Below, piece by piece: positions 11,618-24,200 of a stretch of DNA of 64,000 nucleotides (positions are counted from its first letter, which is position 1; the number at the start of each line of letters is the position of its first letter). Source of the DNA: Aptenodytes patagonicus (taxonomy: Eukaryota > Chordata > Aves > Sphenisciformes > Spheniscidae). The translations under genes were made by a program, and so were the position numbers. The stretch covers positions 37,562,854-37,626,853 of the forward strand of contig NC_134953.1 in assembly GCF_965638725.1 (NCBI RefSeq), read 5' to 3'. Below the pieces are notes generated by a model that was not told the origin of the DNA, did not search any database, and worked only from the letters and a program-made list of their open reading frames with translations.

Positions 11618-14600
11618 GTACCTCTAGTGTAGTCAAAGTATAGTGACTGAGTTTTCTTGTATCTTTTATGCAATGTTTTGCACATTTTAATTTGTAATAG
11701 CTGTTAATGGGGTGGATGGGAGGGATTGTGTTAAATTAGTTTATCTTAAGTAAGAATTGTGCCCTGTAAATGAAGTACAAATAACCATAGATGTAGTAAA
11801 ACACAGTATGTATCTAATTTTGTTGAGGTGGTAAACATATTATGCATATTGGGATAACCTCAATGTTAGCATTTGGATCGGTTAAATTGCTTGATTGGTA
11901 GCTATATTTTCTTCATGTAACTTAGGTGGTTGTATTTTTGCATAGTTTAAACAGAAAAGAAGTATGGCTAAATCCATAAATGTTTAATGAAAGATCATTG
12001 GCTTGTATTGTTGGGTGATGGGGGAAACAAGGTGGTTTTCTTTTTCGTTGTTGTTGTTTAGATATGCTTTAAGTATTTGCTACAGATGGGAATGTTTCAG
12101 CCTTTAACACTGTTCCCCTTGATGGGGTTATTTGTCCTTGGGTTAAAGGGTTGGAAATCGTGCCAAATGGGATAACATTGACGCTGGACTACCAGGGGAG
12201 AAGCACAGGGGAGGCCTTCGTGCAGTTTGCTTCAAAGGAGATAGCAGAAAATGCTCTGGGGAAACACAAGGAAAGAATAGGGCACAGGTGGGGATGGAGA
12301 GTTTGGGATGGTGTTAAATCTTTATTTTTGGGGGTTGTGGGTCAGTAATGCTTTTGGGGGGGTTGGGGACCATTTTATGGAACTGGCTGTTTTTAAGAAT
12401 TTTTATATAACTGATCCTAAGTTAACTTGGGAACTACAGTAGATTTGGGGGGTGGGGGAGACAGTATTGCTCTGGGTAGTTTGCTAAACTCAGAAAATTG
12501 TTTCAATCGTTCTTGCATAGGGTAATTTGTGATAAATGCTACTATAGCTAGACATTGTTTTTCAACAGTATGTTTTTCATACTGGAAAGACATGTTTTAT
12601 GCTTAATTTGTACAGCTAGAATTTTCACATAGTAATTTTTGCCACTGTAAAGTGTTTTGTTTTGGTTTTATACACTTAAGATTCTTACGGTTTTGAGGAG
12701 AAACTTAAGTTGTATGGTATCTCTAGTCACTTCTATTGGATTGTACGTTTAGTTCTAGAAAACGTAGTATGGCCTTTTATACTATTCAGACAGCTCATGC
12801 GTGTATTCTTATTGGTACCTTGAAAATCCTCTTTTATTAGATACATTGAAATCTTCAAAAGTAGTAAGAGCGAAATCAGAGGATTCTGTGACATGCCAAG
12901 ACGGATGATGGGACAACAACGACCTGGACCATATGATAGACCATTAGGAGGAAGAGGGGGTTATTATGGAGCTGGGCGTGGAAGTATGTATGACAGAATG
13001 CGTCGAGGAGGTGGTGGATATGACGGTGGTATGTTTATCTAATGAATGGAGGTTCTGTTGTCAGTTTCATGTTTCTGACATCTTTGTCAAGAAATAAAGA
13101 AATGGCAGTAGCTGCAGTACCCATTAGGTTTGACACACTTCTCTCAAAAAATTTTTACTTGTAATGTATCAAAAAATGTGGCTTAGTGTTTAAGATAAAG
13201 GGAAGTAATAAGGAAACTGTATTTTCAGCAGAATTTGATCTCTCACTTGCATGTTTCAGTCTTTTTACTATATCAAAGGAATTTTACATTTGCACTCTGT
13301 TCAGAAATCCAGGCTTAACAGACTGTAGAGGCTGTTAGCAAACTTCTGGGTGCCCAAAGATTGGAAAATTGGCTCTTGTGCATCGCTTGGTGAACTTTCA
13401 GTAATAACGTAATCATTCCTTTCTTTCTCTCCATTGCACAGGATATGGTGGCTTTGATGATTATGGTGGTTATAACAACTACGGCTATGGAAATGATGGC
13501 TATGATGACAGAATGAGAGATGGGAGAGGTAAAAAAAAAAAAATTTTGTTTGTTTAGAAAGATTTTTATATTACTTGAGTTGTAAGACTTAGTATTTCGA
13601 AGACAGAAATAATCACTTTCTTCACTAGATTATTTTGTAAAGAAAGGAGGTTGTTTAAAAAAAGGGGGGGAATTGGGGAATCTCGGGGAAAATGTAAATA
13701 TATTGCTTAGGATATCTTCTGGTTAAGTGTTTGGGTTGATAGACAGGAAGTGTAAACATCTTACATTCAGTGGCATAAAGTGAGTGCTTTCAGAAAAACA
13801 GTAGTAATGACTTTTCTGGCTTTTCATGATGATCTTACAGGTGTGTGGTTTTGTTTGGTTTGGGTTTTTTAATAGGCATGGGAGGACATGGCTATGGTGG
13901 AGCTGGAGATGCAGGGTCAGGTTTCCATGGTGGCGGTCATTTTGTTCACATGAGAGGACTGCCTTTTCGAGCAACAGAAAATGATATTGCTAATGTAAGT
14001 ACAGTGGGGAAAAAGGGCTTTCTAATGCCAAGAGTTTGCATGTTCTTGTCTTCCCTATTCCAAACTCAGTTAAAGTTCTCAAGCAAGTGATTGATAGCTC
14101 TAATACAGCTGCTAACTAAAGTCACAGCCCTTTATGTGAGTTTTACAAAGCTTAGTAGTAAATGAGCTTTTATAAAGGTAATGTCTGAGGTAAGATTACT
14201 GAAGAAGTCAGCCAAACTATATTTAATATTAGTCTCTCTACTCTGCTCTTTCATTTCCATAAAAAGTGTATCGGAGAGAGAACAGTTGTTGCAATCAGCA
14301 CCCTCATTTTAAGGCTTTCAGAAGTTTGTTTAAGCTTAACTGAAGATTTATAATTTTGTAAAAGAGCGATAGCAGATATGAAACTTTGATTGTAGTTTGT
14401 ATATTTGTTTGTTGACCTGAGACTTACTTTAGGAGGGACAGGGTGGGAAGACTGTAGGGAGCTGTGTCCAGCTGGAGGGGACAGTATCCCGTTACTCGTA
14501 AGAGATCAGGGTGGCAGATAAAAGCATGTCTGCAAGATTTTGGGAGTACGTTCTTGTGTCAGTATAGATGTGTTGTTTGTAGGGGAAAAAGTTTTCCTGG

Positions 14601-15387
14601 GATATAAGGCCTGGTTTAAATATAGCCTGTACAGGGGGGCTCCATCCTTATTAGTTGCGTCTGTATATTATATTATATAGGCAGAACTCCATTCTTAAGC
14701 TTGTGCTTGTTTTCTTGGGGGGGGGGGGAGGGTGTTGTTTGTTTGGGGTTTTTTTAATTGAGCTAGATTTTCTTCTATCAGTTTGATTGTTCTCTTTAGT
14801 CTAAAGACTCTCGGAGAACGAGGGCCAAACTTCAGGCTTTGATTCAGAGCATGTTACTGCAAGTTGATGAGTAGTACTTCAGTAGTATACCAAAGGTTCG
14901 TTTGCACATACTGTTTGGTAAAAAGGCTGTTAGTCAGAAATACCACTGTATTTCTTTGAGGTCTGTAGCAAGGAAGAGCGGTCTGATTGACAGTCAGCTT
15001 TTTTTGAATTCCATAAATATGTCCTTGCTTTGAGAAATGTATCTGGCTCTGCTTCTTCAGAAACGAAGTATTCATTTTCCTTTTCCAGGATGGCACCATA
15101 TTAAACTTGTTGCTTAAAGCAATGTGTGGGAGCAGGAATTTTTGTTTGTATCTTTACTTTTAAAGAAAGCTTCTCAAGCTCTGTAGCTGGAGCTCTTCAA
15201 GTTGTGTAATAATAATAAATTGTAAGTGTAGATTGACCTGATGTTGAAGGTCAACTATCACTAAGTAATACTTTGGAAATTAGCAGTTAAATTTATGTGA
15301 TAGGATGAGATTAAATTAATGCAGTGCTCCACTAACCACTGTGGGATGAAAAAAAAAAGTACCTGGCTTGACTTCTGCATCAGTGTG

Positions 15388-15423
<36 letters not shown>

Positions 15424-16502
15424 TGTGTGTTTGTTTTTATTCTTAGTTTTTCTCACCATTGAATCCTATAAGAGTTCACATTGATATTGGGGCAGATGGA
15501 AGAGCCACAGGAGAGGCAGATGTGGAATTTGTAACACATGAGGATGCAGTAGCTGCCATGTCCAAGGATAAAAATCATATGCGTGAGTGTTGCGTTCACC
15601 TGAAGCTTTCATTGACCAGGCTTTAGCGGGGTATATAAGGGTTTAAACTGCATTTAACTTAAGCTGCTGTGCAGTAAATAGACAAATCATAAGCCTTTTT
15701 ACCATTTATCACACTTCAAACTCACTTTCTGTTGGCTTCTAACTGTTACTTGTAAGGTGAGGGGGGTTTTTTGCTTTGTATCTCTGTGCTTCTGGTTTCT
15801 GAAAAAAATACGAAGTAAGGCTTTTTTGTTTCCTACAGAGCATCGATATATTGAACTATTCCTGAATTCAACTGCTGGAGGTGGTTCTGGAATGGGAGGC
15901 TATGGCAGAGATGGAATGGGTACGCATCAATCCCAGATTTAGCTGACATTTTGCACAGTCTAATCAGTTCCAAGCCTGTAACGATGCACTTTCTGCGTTT
16001 CAGATCAAGGTTATGGCTCTGTTGGTAGAATGGGAATGGGTAGCAATTACAGTGGCGGATATGGAACTCCTGATGGCTTGGGCGGATATAGTAAGTAAAA
16101 GTTCTGTTTTAAATGCATTTTGTGAAAGTGTTGCTACATCTGTCTTCTGATGGATGATCGGGAAGGGTGGTGGTGGGCTTTGTGTGCTGTGGAGTATTTG
16201 TGCTGGGAGAAAGGGAAGGAGGGTGGCGGCTTAATTTAAACTGTAAATCACTTGGGTTTTTCATGCATTTTGCTACTGCAGCAAATGCTTGCTTAGAAAA
16301 ATACTGCTGAAGTATTGTTATTTTAGTAGAAGTTAAGTCATCTTCAACCAACTATTCCGTATTACCCATCACGTTTTTTCTTTTTTTAAGGTATGTATGC
16401 GTGACCTTGTGTCAATTGTTTGCAGGTCGTGGCAGTGGAAATAGTGGAGGATACTATGGGCAAGGCAGTATGGGTGGAGGAGGATGGCGTGGAATGTATT
16501 GA
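11500..16502 (+). CDS. HNRNPH3: HNRNPH3, heterogeneous nuclear ribonucleoprotein H3
   Basis: Nuclear RNA-binding protein of the hnRNP H/F family, which binds G-rich RNA through quasi-RRMs and influences splicing. Coding exons: 11500-11617, 12149-12287, 12841-13028, 13442-13528, 13876-13994, 15447-15582, 15839-15919, 16004-16090, 16426-16502. The total is 1032 nt, 343 aa plus TGA (human 346). The order is qRRM1 (about residues 18-94, with [10 protein letters not shown] and GEAFVQF), a Gly/Tyr/Arg-rich linker (about 112-198), qRRM2 (about 200-275, [10 protein letters not shown] and GEADVEF) and a Gly-rich tail ending in WRGMY. As in mammals, this paralogue lacks the first quasi-RRM of H/F. The start is chosen by homology ([12 protein letters not shown]) and lies 20 nt inside its exon, so the first exon(s) are non-coding. 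It shares a CpG island with PBLD. Confidence 0.97.
12149..12287 (+). CDS. HNRNPH3: HNRNPH3 coding exon 2
   Basis: Residues 40-85, with [20 protein letters not shown] and then [20 protein letters not shown]. The acceptor TTAAAG is at 12148 and the donor GTGGGG after CACAG. Confidence 0.97.
12841..13028 (+). CDS. HNRNPH3: HNRNPH3 coding exon 3
   Basis: Residues 86-148. It ends qRRM1 (RYIEIF) and opens the Gly-rich linker ([31 protein letters not shown]). Donor GTATGT. Confidence 0.97.
13442..13528 (+). CDS. HNRNPH3: HNRNPH3 coding exon 4
   Basis: An 87-nt in-frame exon coding Gly/Tyr/Asp-rich sequence ([20 protein letters not shown]). Skipping it would keep the frame. Confidence 0.96.
13876..13994 (+). 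CDS. HNRNPH3: HNRNPH3 coding exon 5
   Basis: Residues 178-217. End of the Gly linker and start of qRRM2 ([20 protein letters not shown]). Donor GTAAGT; the exon ends at a complete codon. Confidence 0.97.
15389..15430 (+). repeat. HNRNPH3: T22(GT)10 tract before HNRNPH3 exon 6 acceptor
   Basis: Twenty-two T residues (15389-15410) followed by ten GT units (15411-15430), ending 16 nt before the acceptor AG (15445-15446). Confidence 0.9.
15447..15582 (+). CDS. HNRNPH3: HNRNPH3 coding exon 6
   Basis: Residues 218-262, qRRM2 core ([20 protein letters not shown] and then [14 protein letters not shown]). The acceptor is preceded by T22 and (GT)10. At 136 nt, skipping it would shift the frame. Confidence 0.97.
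15839..15919 (+). CDS. HNRNPH3: HNRNPH3 coding exon 7
   Basis: An 81-nt in-frame exon, residues 263-289: [20 protein letters not shown] and the beginning of the Gly tail. Confidence 0.96.
16004..16090 (+). CDS. HNRNPH3: HNRNPH3 coding exon 8
   Basis: An 87-nt in-frame exon coding [20 protein letters not shown] followed by GTPDGLGGY. Donor GTAAGT. Confidence 0.96.
16426..16502 (+). CDS. HNRNPH3: HNRNPH3 coding exon 9 (stop)
   Basis: The last coding exon, ending GGGGWRGMY and TGA at 16500-16502. The 3'UTR continues in the same exon. Confidence 0.97.
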
Positions 16503-16706
16503 AGGGTAGCCTTGCTTCTACAAAACATCCTGGAAGAAACAGTCTCTGGTCTACTAGACTTTCTTACAAAATTTAATTTCTTTTGTATTTTAAGAACTTT
16601 ATAATGACTGAAGGAATGTGTTTTCACAATATTATTTGGTAAGCAACAGATTGTGATGGGAAAATCTGTTTTCTGTAGGTTTTATTTGTTGCATACTCTG
16701 ACTTTA

Positions 16707-16712
16707 AATAAA
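16707..16712 (+). terminator. HNRNPH3: HNRNPH3 proximal poly(A) signal
   Basis: AATAAA about 205 nt after the stop codon, in an AT-rich 3'UTR. Confidence 0.75.
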
Positions 16713-16818
16713 TTTTTATATTCAAACCACTGATGTTGATACTTTTTATACTAGTTACTCCTAAGGATGTATTACATATTCAAGACTACAGTCGGTTTAA
16801 GATGTTGTACTATGGTTC

Positions 16819-16824
16819 AATAAA
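16819..16824 (+). terminator. HNRNPH3: HNRNPH3 second poly(A) signal
   Basis: AATAAA followed by a GT-rich segment (GGTGGTTG), a good downstream element. It is probably a main cleavage signal. Confidence 0.75.
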
Positions 16825-17749
16825 GGTGGTTGTACTGTAACTCCTATGAACACTGATTCAGTTCTATGTAATCTTGGTGTAGTGAATGAGTTTGGAAAAT
16901 TCACTTGTTTAAGGGGGAAAGGGTAGATGAATAGATTGGTTTATTTGGTAACAGTCTTTCCTAAACCCTTTTGATAAGTTGTATGTAATAATCTCAACAC
17001 AGCGTAAAGCTGTGGAGGCTAAGTCATCGTTCTGGCTTTCTTCCTTGTACTACCAGAATCTGCCATCATCTTCAAATGCACAACTGCATAAACGAGTAGT
17101 GCCCAAGGTTTGTGCCTCCCCAAAACCAAGCAACGATGTTTATTTCCATGCTTTGCTGTAGCACCCTAGATACTACTGCATTTCACACGTGTAACTTGCA
17201 AAGCAAACTAAAACACTAGCACAGCTTTAAGCTAACATGAAATGGGTCAAATACTAGTTAATTTGAAGTGATCTATGTAGTATTTTTTTTTTCACAAATG
17301 CTGCTTTTGGGAAGAGCGGGGGATCTGGAAGCAAGTTAGACTTTTTTCCTTCATGAAATTGTATTGAAACATGATTCGGTCTTTTTTTGCTGCACAGAGC
17401 TGATTTGTCTGTATTTGTTCAAAACTTGACAAGCCATTCTATGGATGAGCTCGTTAGAAGCAAAGTATCTCTAAAATAACTATAAGCCCAGTACTTGTTA
17501 AATAACACACAACCCAAACACGTTGATAAAACTTTTTGTGCATTTGTGACATGTAAGATATGTAAGAAACTATTGTTTGAAGACACTTAACATACCTGAT
17601 GTGTAATGAAAAAAGATATTTATTCTTTTGAGCCAGTGTGATCTCCCAAATTTAACTGCTTTGTCCTCAATGCCTCCCTTAAAATGTCAAATGTGATCTT
17701 GGGTATTAAAAGTCTGTCACCTGTTTTGCTAGTACTGTGTTACCTATGT

Positions 17750-17755
17750 AATAAA
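17750..17755 (+). terminator. HNRNPH3: HNRNPH3 possible distal poly(A) signal
   Basis: AATAAA followed by GTCTTATTGTGGG. It would make a 3'UTR of about 1.25 kb. Confidence 0.5.
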
Positions 17756-17779
17756 TGTCTTATTGTGGGAGAGAGGAGA

Positions 17780-19190
17780 ATGGAGTTTATTTCGCTAGAG
17801 AGTGTGTTCTTGTGTCAAAGTGACTGGAAATCATAGCTGAAAGGGTAATTGGCATAGGAGGCTTTCCAAGTACTGGAGTATTTTTGGATAGGAAGGGGAG
17901 GGAAGATGAGATCTTGACACCAGTGATCTTACAGAGCTTTGTTTTAATGCGATGCTCTTAAAAACTAGTGGGTTCTTGGTCTTGTCACTGAACAAAAGCT
18001 TGTGTGTTTCATAAAACTAAGATGGCAAAGGTCAGGACAAGAGTTAATCCAGTTGCAGGAAAAAAATATGTTGCAGTAAGGTAGAGGACATCTGCACTTA
18101 GTGCAAGCATGTTTTTTTCTGTCAGCATAGCAGATACCTGTAAAATACTGTCGTCGGCTCTGTACCATTTCGTCACTCAGGTATACTTTGCGTTCCATTT
18201 TAGGAGAAGGAATGCTAACACCTGCTTAAGACTTACCTTTTGAGAGCAGGTTGGGAGTTATGCTTCGAGCTATTTTGTATAACCAAGCAATCTGCAAAAA
18301 GTACACTGAACTTGAGTCTTGACGAATGAAATCCCACTGTACTGGACAGCGAATCCCTTCAGCCTGTCCTGTCCCTTCCATAGTGACACTTCACCCTGTA
18401 ACAAGAGCAGCATTAAGCGTTGAACCTTGCAAGTCACTTAAGCAGCGTTTAAATTGCAGAGGAATTGGTTTTTGAGAAGAAAACCTATGAACACGGACTG
18501 CTCAGTCAGTGAGGAGGATTTAATTGCTGTATACAAAGTTATATTTTAGCCCTTGCTGTGAAGAGGACAAGGAGTTGAAGTGCCTACTGAGACCCGCTGA
18601 TGCAAGCGGTTGTGTGATGAATGCTAGGAATCAGCCGAGTTTTCCCCTTGCTTTCAGGGAAGCAGGTGCAAATACGGTAAGTGAACCACCTTTGCGAGAA
18701 GGTGGGCACAGCTCTCACGATCCCTGCCTGGCCAGGAAGAGGAGGAGCATCGTGTTTTTCTCTTTTTACTTGCTAATGCCCCCAGTTCATTAAGTCAGAA
18801 GTAATTTCCCAAGAAGAATACAAACTAGGCTGCTCAGATACTGTGTGAACAGTTACAGTTTCTTTTGATGACTGGAGTAGGTACCCGACAGATCTCCTGC
18901 TCAGTGTGAGGAGGATTTAGAATCACAATCTGTCAAAGAACAGGGTTTTCTAGAAAGACAAAGACACAGGATTAATAGTGTGGTCCAAAAAACTGCTAAA
19001 AGCAGGCCAGGTACGTAGTTTGATGCTAAGGGAAATAAAACATAGGACATACAGTATTCACCATTTTGCTCAAGGCAGAAGTTTTAAAGTAAGTAAAGGC
19101 AATCTGAATAATTATACACTACCTCAGTGACATTTTCCCATGCAAATAGGGCAGCACAGAGGAGAGGAAAAGATTGCCGTTAAGTAATAG
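17780..19190. other. Gap between converging HNRNPH3 and RUFY2 3' ends
   Basis: No gene, RNA or known repeat was recognised. The open frames present (for example 89 codons at 18524-18793) lack homology. Confidence 0.6.
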
Positions 19191-19198
19191 AAATTTAA

Positions 19199-19204
19199 TT
19201 TATT
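19199..19204 (-). terminator. RUFY2: RUFY2 candidate distal poly(A) signal
   Basis: AATAAA on the minus strand, about 1.9 kb after the RUFY2 stop. Confidence 0.4.
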
Positions 19205-19587
19205 GCATGTTACGGAAATGCACTATATTCTTATTTTAAAAGATTGCCTGTTTTAAAATTAATTTTGTTTAGTTGCATACTTTTTGAAAAGTTACTTATT
19301 AAAGCAGTACAGATTAGCATCATCTATATCCTAAATCCAAACCCTGCTGCCTCCGTGCCTGCCCCACATAAAGCCCACCGGAAAACACTCTCGGAATACT
19401 TTCAGGAGGCACGTGAGCAAGCGCTTGGTTTGTTACATCATTAGCAGGGTAGGTCCCCACTCCCCAACGTATGCAAAGACTTTCTAAGCAACCTGAACAA
19501 GTCATAATAAAATACTCAAAAATACTCTGAATGACAAATTTAAATAAAGTGACATTGTTCCCATAGTTAAGTTGCAGATCAACTAAA

Positions 19588-21132
19588 TTTATTTTTTTCC
19601 AAAAGCTATTTACAGATTTACAAGTGTTTGTTTTGTATTTTACAAAAAGTTACATCAGGTAATTTTAAAAACATTTTTCTTTACAAAAGCTACATAAGCA
19701 ACTACACTGAGGTGTTAAAAAGAACAGCTGCATTAGCTTTTAGAATACTAAGTAAATACCTATCCTCAAAAGACAAAGCTAAGCTAAACGAAGTGCAAGA
19801 ACAATTAAAAGACCTGTTTCAAAGCCTCCCTTTTCCTGTCAGTAAGAATATTCCAAGCCCATAGCTGAAGGAACTAGTGGGCTGGCAACTCTGCTGATGG
19901 CTCGTCAGTGCTGACCAAAGCGTGGAGATTCCACGGCTGGGCCCCATCGCATAAGTGGCTAAAGGGAAGAGGGTAGATTGGTTCTAGTGCAGTGACGTGG
20001 AAGTGAGGACAGTTTATCGAAGGATGTATTTGTATTTGCCTACGGGAAGAATACGGATTTACATTCCAGCAGAAGTTACTATCAGTGTCAAGAGTGGTCA
20101 GACCTAGACATACTCAAAAGTACTCTGGAAAAAAATGAAGTTCAGGAGCAAACTCTCAGAGTTTGAGAAAGATGATGACAAAATAAGGAAGAACCTTCCT
20201 GTCCAACGCAGAAAGGACGCAGTCCCCAGTATTTAATCCTCGTCTTTCTTGGTGGCAGATTCACTCTGCTTCTAGAGCTATACAGTGACTCCATGTACAA
20301 GCTTGAAAGCATGACTTATATGAAAATAATGCAAAGGTATTTGTTCAAGGTTACAGAAAATGTCAGGCAAAATTTTGTGATGGACATCTCTCTTTTAATG
20401 GAAACACGGATAGGTCAAATTAATAGTTAATTTTAAAAAATAATTCAGCAAAATGCACCTTCCTTCATCAAGTGCCTAGAGGCACTGTTTGTTACCTGTC
20501 TGACAAAATCTCCCCTTATACCTGTGACTACAGAGTTGTCAGTGCAATATTCTTGGATGTATCAAATCTTGATAATTGAGGGGAAATAAACAAATACGGT
20601 ATTTGGCAATAACTTACCGGACCACTGCATTAATTGCATTACTTTTTTTAAATACAATTTAAAACTAGCTACTGCAGTTTTGCTTCACAACAGCATATCA
20701 CAGGCCCATTCGGCAGCAGAATTAGGTTGGACTTGTTGCAGACTAGCCTGTAAAAGCAGGTAAGTGTATCACCTTTTTCAAGATCATCATAACGACTAAG
20801 ATACTCATCAAATACATGTTAACACTGAGTCTCCTCTATAAACTGCCCTGCTTCCTCCAAAAGAGCTTCTGAGCTATTTGTTAAGACTAAAAAATACAGA
20901 TGACAATGTAACACGTGCATTTTCTACACTTGGGTGCCATTTTCTCTATTTGTTTCAACAGGAAGCAGACAAGTAACTCCTCCATGATACCTTGAAAATG
21001 CAACTCTAAACTGCTTACCTGAAATTCTGGAAATACTGCTGTACATTCTTTAGTTGGGTTGGGGTTTGTTTTGTTTTGTTTTTACAGGATTAGCTAAATA
21101 CCAAAAGGTAATAAATATCTTGTAAAATAATC
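19588..21132 (-). other. RUFY2: RUFY2 3'UTR (probable extent)
   Basis: Runs from the stop codon (21133) to a minus-strand AATAAA at 19588-19593. AT-rich with no coding similarity; the true end may be this signal or the one at 19199. Confidence 0.5.
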
Positions 21133-21276
21133 TTATGGCACATTAGAAGAGCACCTCTGTATAAGCATTGCATGGCAGGAATCGCAGACCCGAACAGGCT
21201 TTGGTGAAGAAGGCAGAGGCAGTTCATTATCAGAACAGGCATTACAGAAGATCTCACCACAGTTTCTACAATGATG
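21133..21276 (-). CDS. RUFY2: RUFY2 exon 18 (FYVE end, stop)
   Basis: Residues 560-606: [20 protein letters not shown] onward to RVCDSC and the C-terminal SSNVP. Stop TAA at 21133-21135. Six of the eight zinc-ligand cysteines lie here. Confidence 0.97.
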   Translation of the reverse strand, partial: HHCRNCGEIFCNACSDNELPLPSSPKPVRVCDSCHAMLIQRCSSNVP

Positions 21277-24200
21277 CTAAATAATGGGGAGAAGATTAAA
21301 AATTAAAATTTACAATGGAAATATACTTGGTAATTGGATACCAATAAACAATATGCACAGAGCAATCCGAAATGTGATTCCTTCCACTTCTTTGGTCCAA
21401 GCATGGAATCAGTTTTCAAAAGATAATTCATCTAAATCCCAATCTATGATGCAATCCTAGACAGACCACGGTAGGTAGGTAGGTAGATAGATAGATAGAC
21501 AGACAGATGGACTGTCTAGGACCGTATATATTTTTATTTTCTTATATATTTTTTTATTTATTTATATATATGCTTTGCAGATTTCGTTCAATCCCTGGAT
21601 TAAGAACATACTCATGCTATATAAAAATATAATATCAGCAATGATATTCAAGACAGTGAATGATTCTGTCAGGTAGCTAACTGAGATTTAACATAAAAAG
21701 GTATAATAAAAATTCCTGCACACATTAATAAAGCATGGAAATTAACATCACATTTTACTCTAAAATGACAATAAACTCATAATTTCTTAGTCTATTGTAT
21801 AAAAAAATGCCATAAAAAGACTTCCACACGTGTCAAATTCTAACGGTGCCAGAGCTGACAAGCGTTTGAGACGATGATTCCACAAAGTAGGTTGAATAAT
21901 TTTTAAGTATGTTCCTTTGTGGCAGTTCACCAAAAGGCAGTGTTTCTTTTGAAATTAGGGCTCAGCTGCATTGTACATATCAAAGAACTAGAAAGATCTC
22001 AAAAATAACTATGCATTCATCTGAGTGTTGACATTTCATGCCACACCTCTAAGATAATTAATGTTTTTCTCATCATACATGTAAACAAGTTGGAAGAAAT
22101 TTCGTTAAAGTTTTACCTTCCTTTTGGAAAGAGAAAATTCCTTTTCACATAACTTGCAATGAGTAGCCTCTTTGTCCTTCAACCAAACCTGGCCCTGGAG
22201 AAAAAATGATCATAACTGTATGTATCTGATAAAGTTAAACTTTGGGTTCCAGGGGACAAGACAAATCAATAGCAGTACATTTACTGCCTGAATTCCTTAA
22301 TGCCCCGAGACCAGTATAATGTCACAAAGACACTCTAAAGCAGTACAAGACTGCTCCAAAACCCTGCAAAACCTTATGAGACAAGACAAAGCAGGAATAG
22401 GTGCAAAGAGAACGTGCTCGAGGTAGTAAAGCTGGTCAATGGCTGAGCTCAGAAAAGCAGAAAGGTATCCAAGTCTCGGAGCTGAAGCCCATTTCCCCAC
22501 CCATCACATAGGAACAGTCCCCAAGATGCAGGGAAGCAAAACAAACAGGACAGCGTCAAGAACTGTTAATTCCCTTCTGTCTAAACTAATTAATAAAACC
22601 AGGAATCTGCTCAATAAAACCATTTCAGACACCTTTACTTGGACTGAAATAATACACAAGGTGACATACCACGTGATCAAACATGTGCAGACAAAATCTC
22701 TGCTCTCAAGTGCTCCCTGCATATCTTTAAGAAAGTTCCAAACCTCTTGACATTACAGATCATATTTTATCAGCCTTGGTGCTACAAGTTTACTTAATTC
22801 CTAGAACGATCAAATATTTATTGATCACTGAGAAGTAGTACATAATTTAAGCTCAGTTGGCTACATATTCTGTCCCAGATACACTTTGTAAAATATAGAA
22901 GGGTGTACCATAGCAAGAAAAGTGTCAAAATGCATAGTTGCACATCAAACAAGAAAAATCAAAAGCAACTGAGTATCTTTTTTCCCTGTGAGGTCACAGG
23001 GAGTCTGTGGTTCTCTCCCACTGGAGGAAGTCATACAATGAGTATCTTCTGAACAGTTGCTGTTGGAGAGAAGTCTTCTCATGCTTACAAAATATTTCAA
23101 AGGGAACAGTCAAAAAAAAAGTTCCTCTCTCCTCCAAATACTACTAACCTGCAACGCTTTGTTCGCTTCTTTTATATCTTCTATTTTCAGCTTTGATCTA
23201 AAGAATAAGATAAAGCTATTTCAAACTTCTATATTGTCAGTTACGGTCTAACAACTTTAAAAGTTGTAGGTACTTAAAAACTTATAAGCAAAGTACTCTG
23301 AACTTTTAGTTAGTATTTTATATTACGGCAGCATCCAGGAGATGCAATCAGTATCACGCCCTGCTGTACTAAGCACTACACAAAGACAAGCTCTCTCCAA
23401 AGAGCTCAGAATCCTTTGAATGGCTGTAAATTTGCTTGGGGTTATGTGGATAAGAGAAATTTGTACCAGCATAGCTCTGTGCAAATACCTAAAGCTAGCA
23501 CACAGCCTCGGTACAAAACCAGAATTTAAACTTCTGGTCTTGTACAAGACCACATCATGTCATTATGGAGAAACCAGCCTCCCCACAGCCATCCAGTGCC
23601 AACCCACTCAGAAGACTGAGTCACAGAATATATACTAAGTTACTCTATAGAGCATGAAAGTCCACACGAGTCACTGCAAAAGTACTTAGAAGACAGAGAT
23701 CATAGAATCATAGAATCATTGAGGTTGGAAAAGACCTCTAAGATCATCGAGTCCAACCGTCAACCCAACACCACCACCCACTAAACCATGTCCCTAAGTG
23801 CCTCATCTACTCGTCTTTTAAATACCTCCAGGGATGGGGACTCCACCACTTCCCTGGGCAGCCTCTTCCAATGTTTAACCACTCTTTCAGGAAAGAAATT
23901 TTTCCTCACATCCAATCTAAACCTCCCCTGGTGCAACTTGAGGCCATTTCCTCTCGTCCTATCGCTAGTTCCTTGGGAGAAGAGACCAACACCCACCTCG
24001 CTACAACCTCCTTTCAGGTAGGTGTAGAGAGCGATGAGGTCTCCCCTCAGCCTCCTTTTCTCCAGGCTAAACAACCCCAGATCCCTCAGCCACTCCTCAT
24101 AAGACTTGTTCTCCAGACCCCTCACCAGCCTCGTTGCCCTGCTCTGGACACGCTCCAGCACCTCAACGTCCTTCTTGTAGTGAGGGGCCCAAAACTGAAC

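Noticed and set aside
18524-18793. 89-codon plus-strand open frame between HNRNPH3 and RUFY2
   Set aside because: No homology, no coding bias visible and no splice or promoter context.
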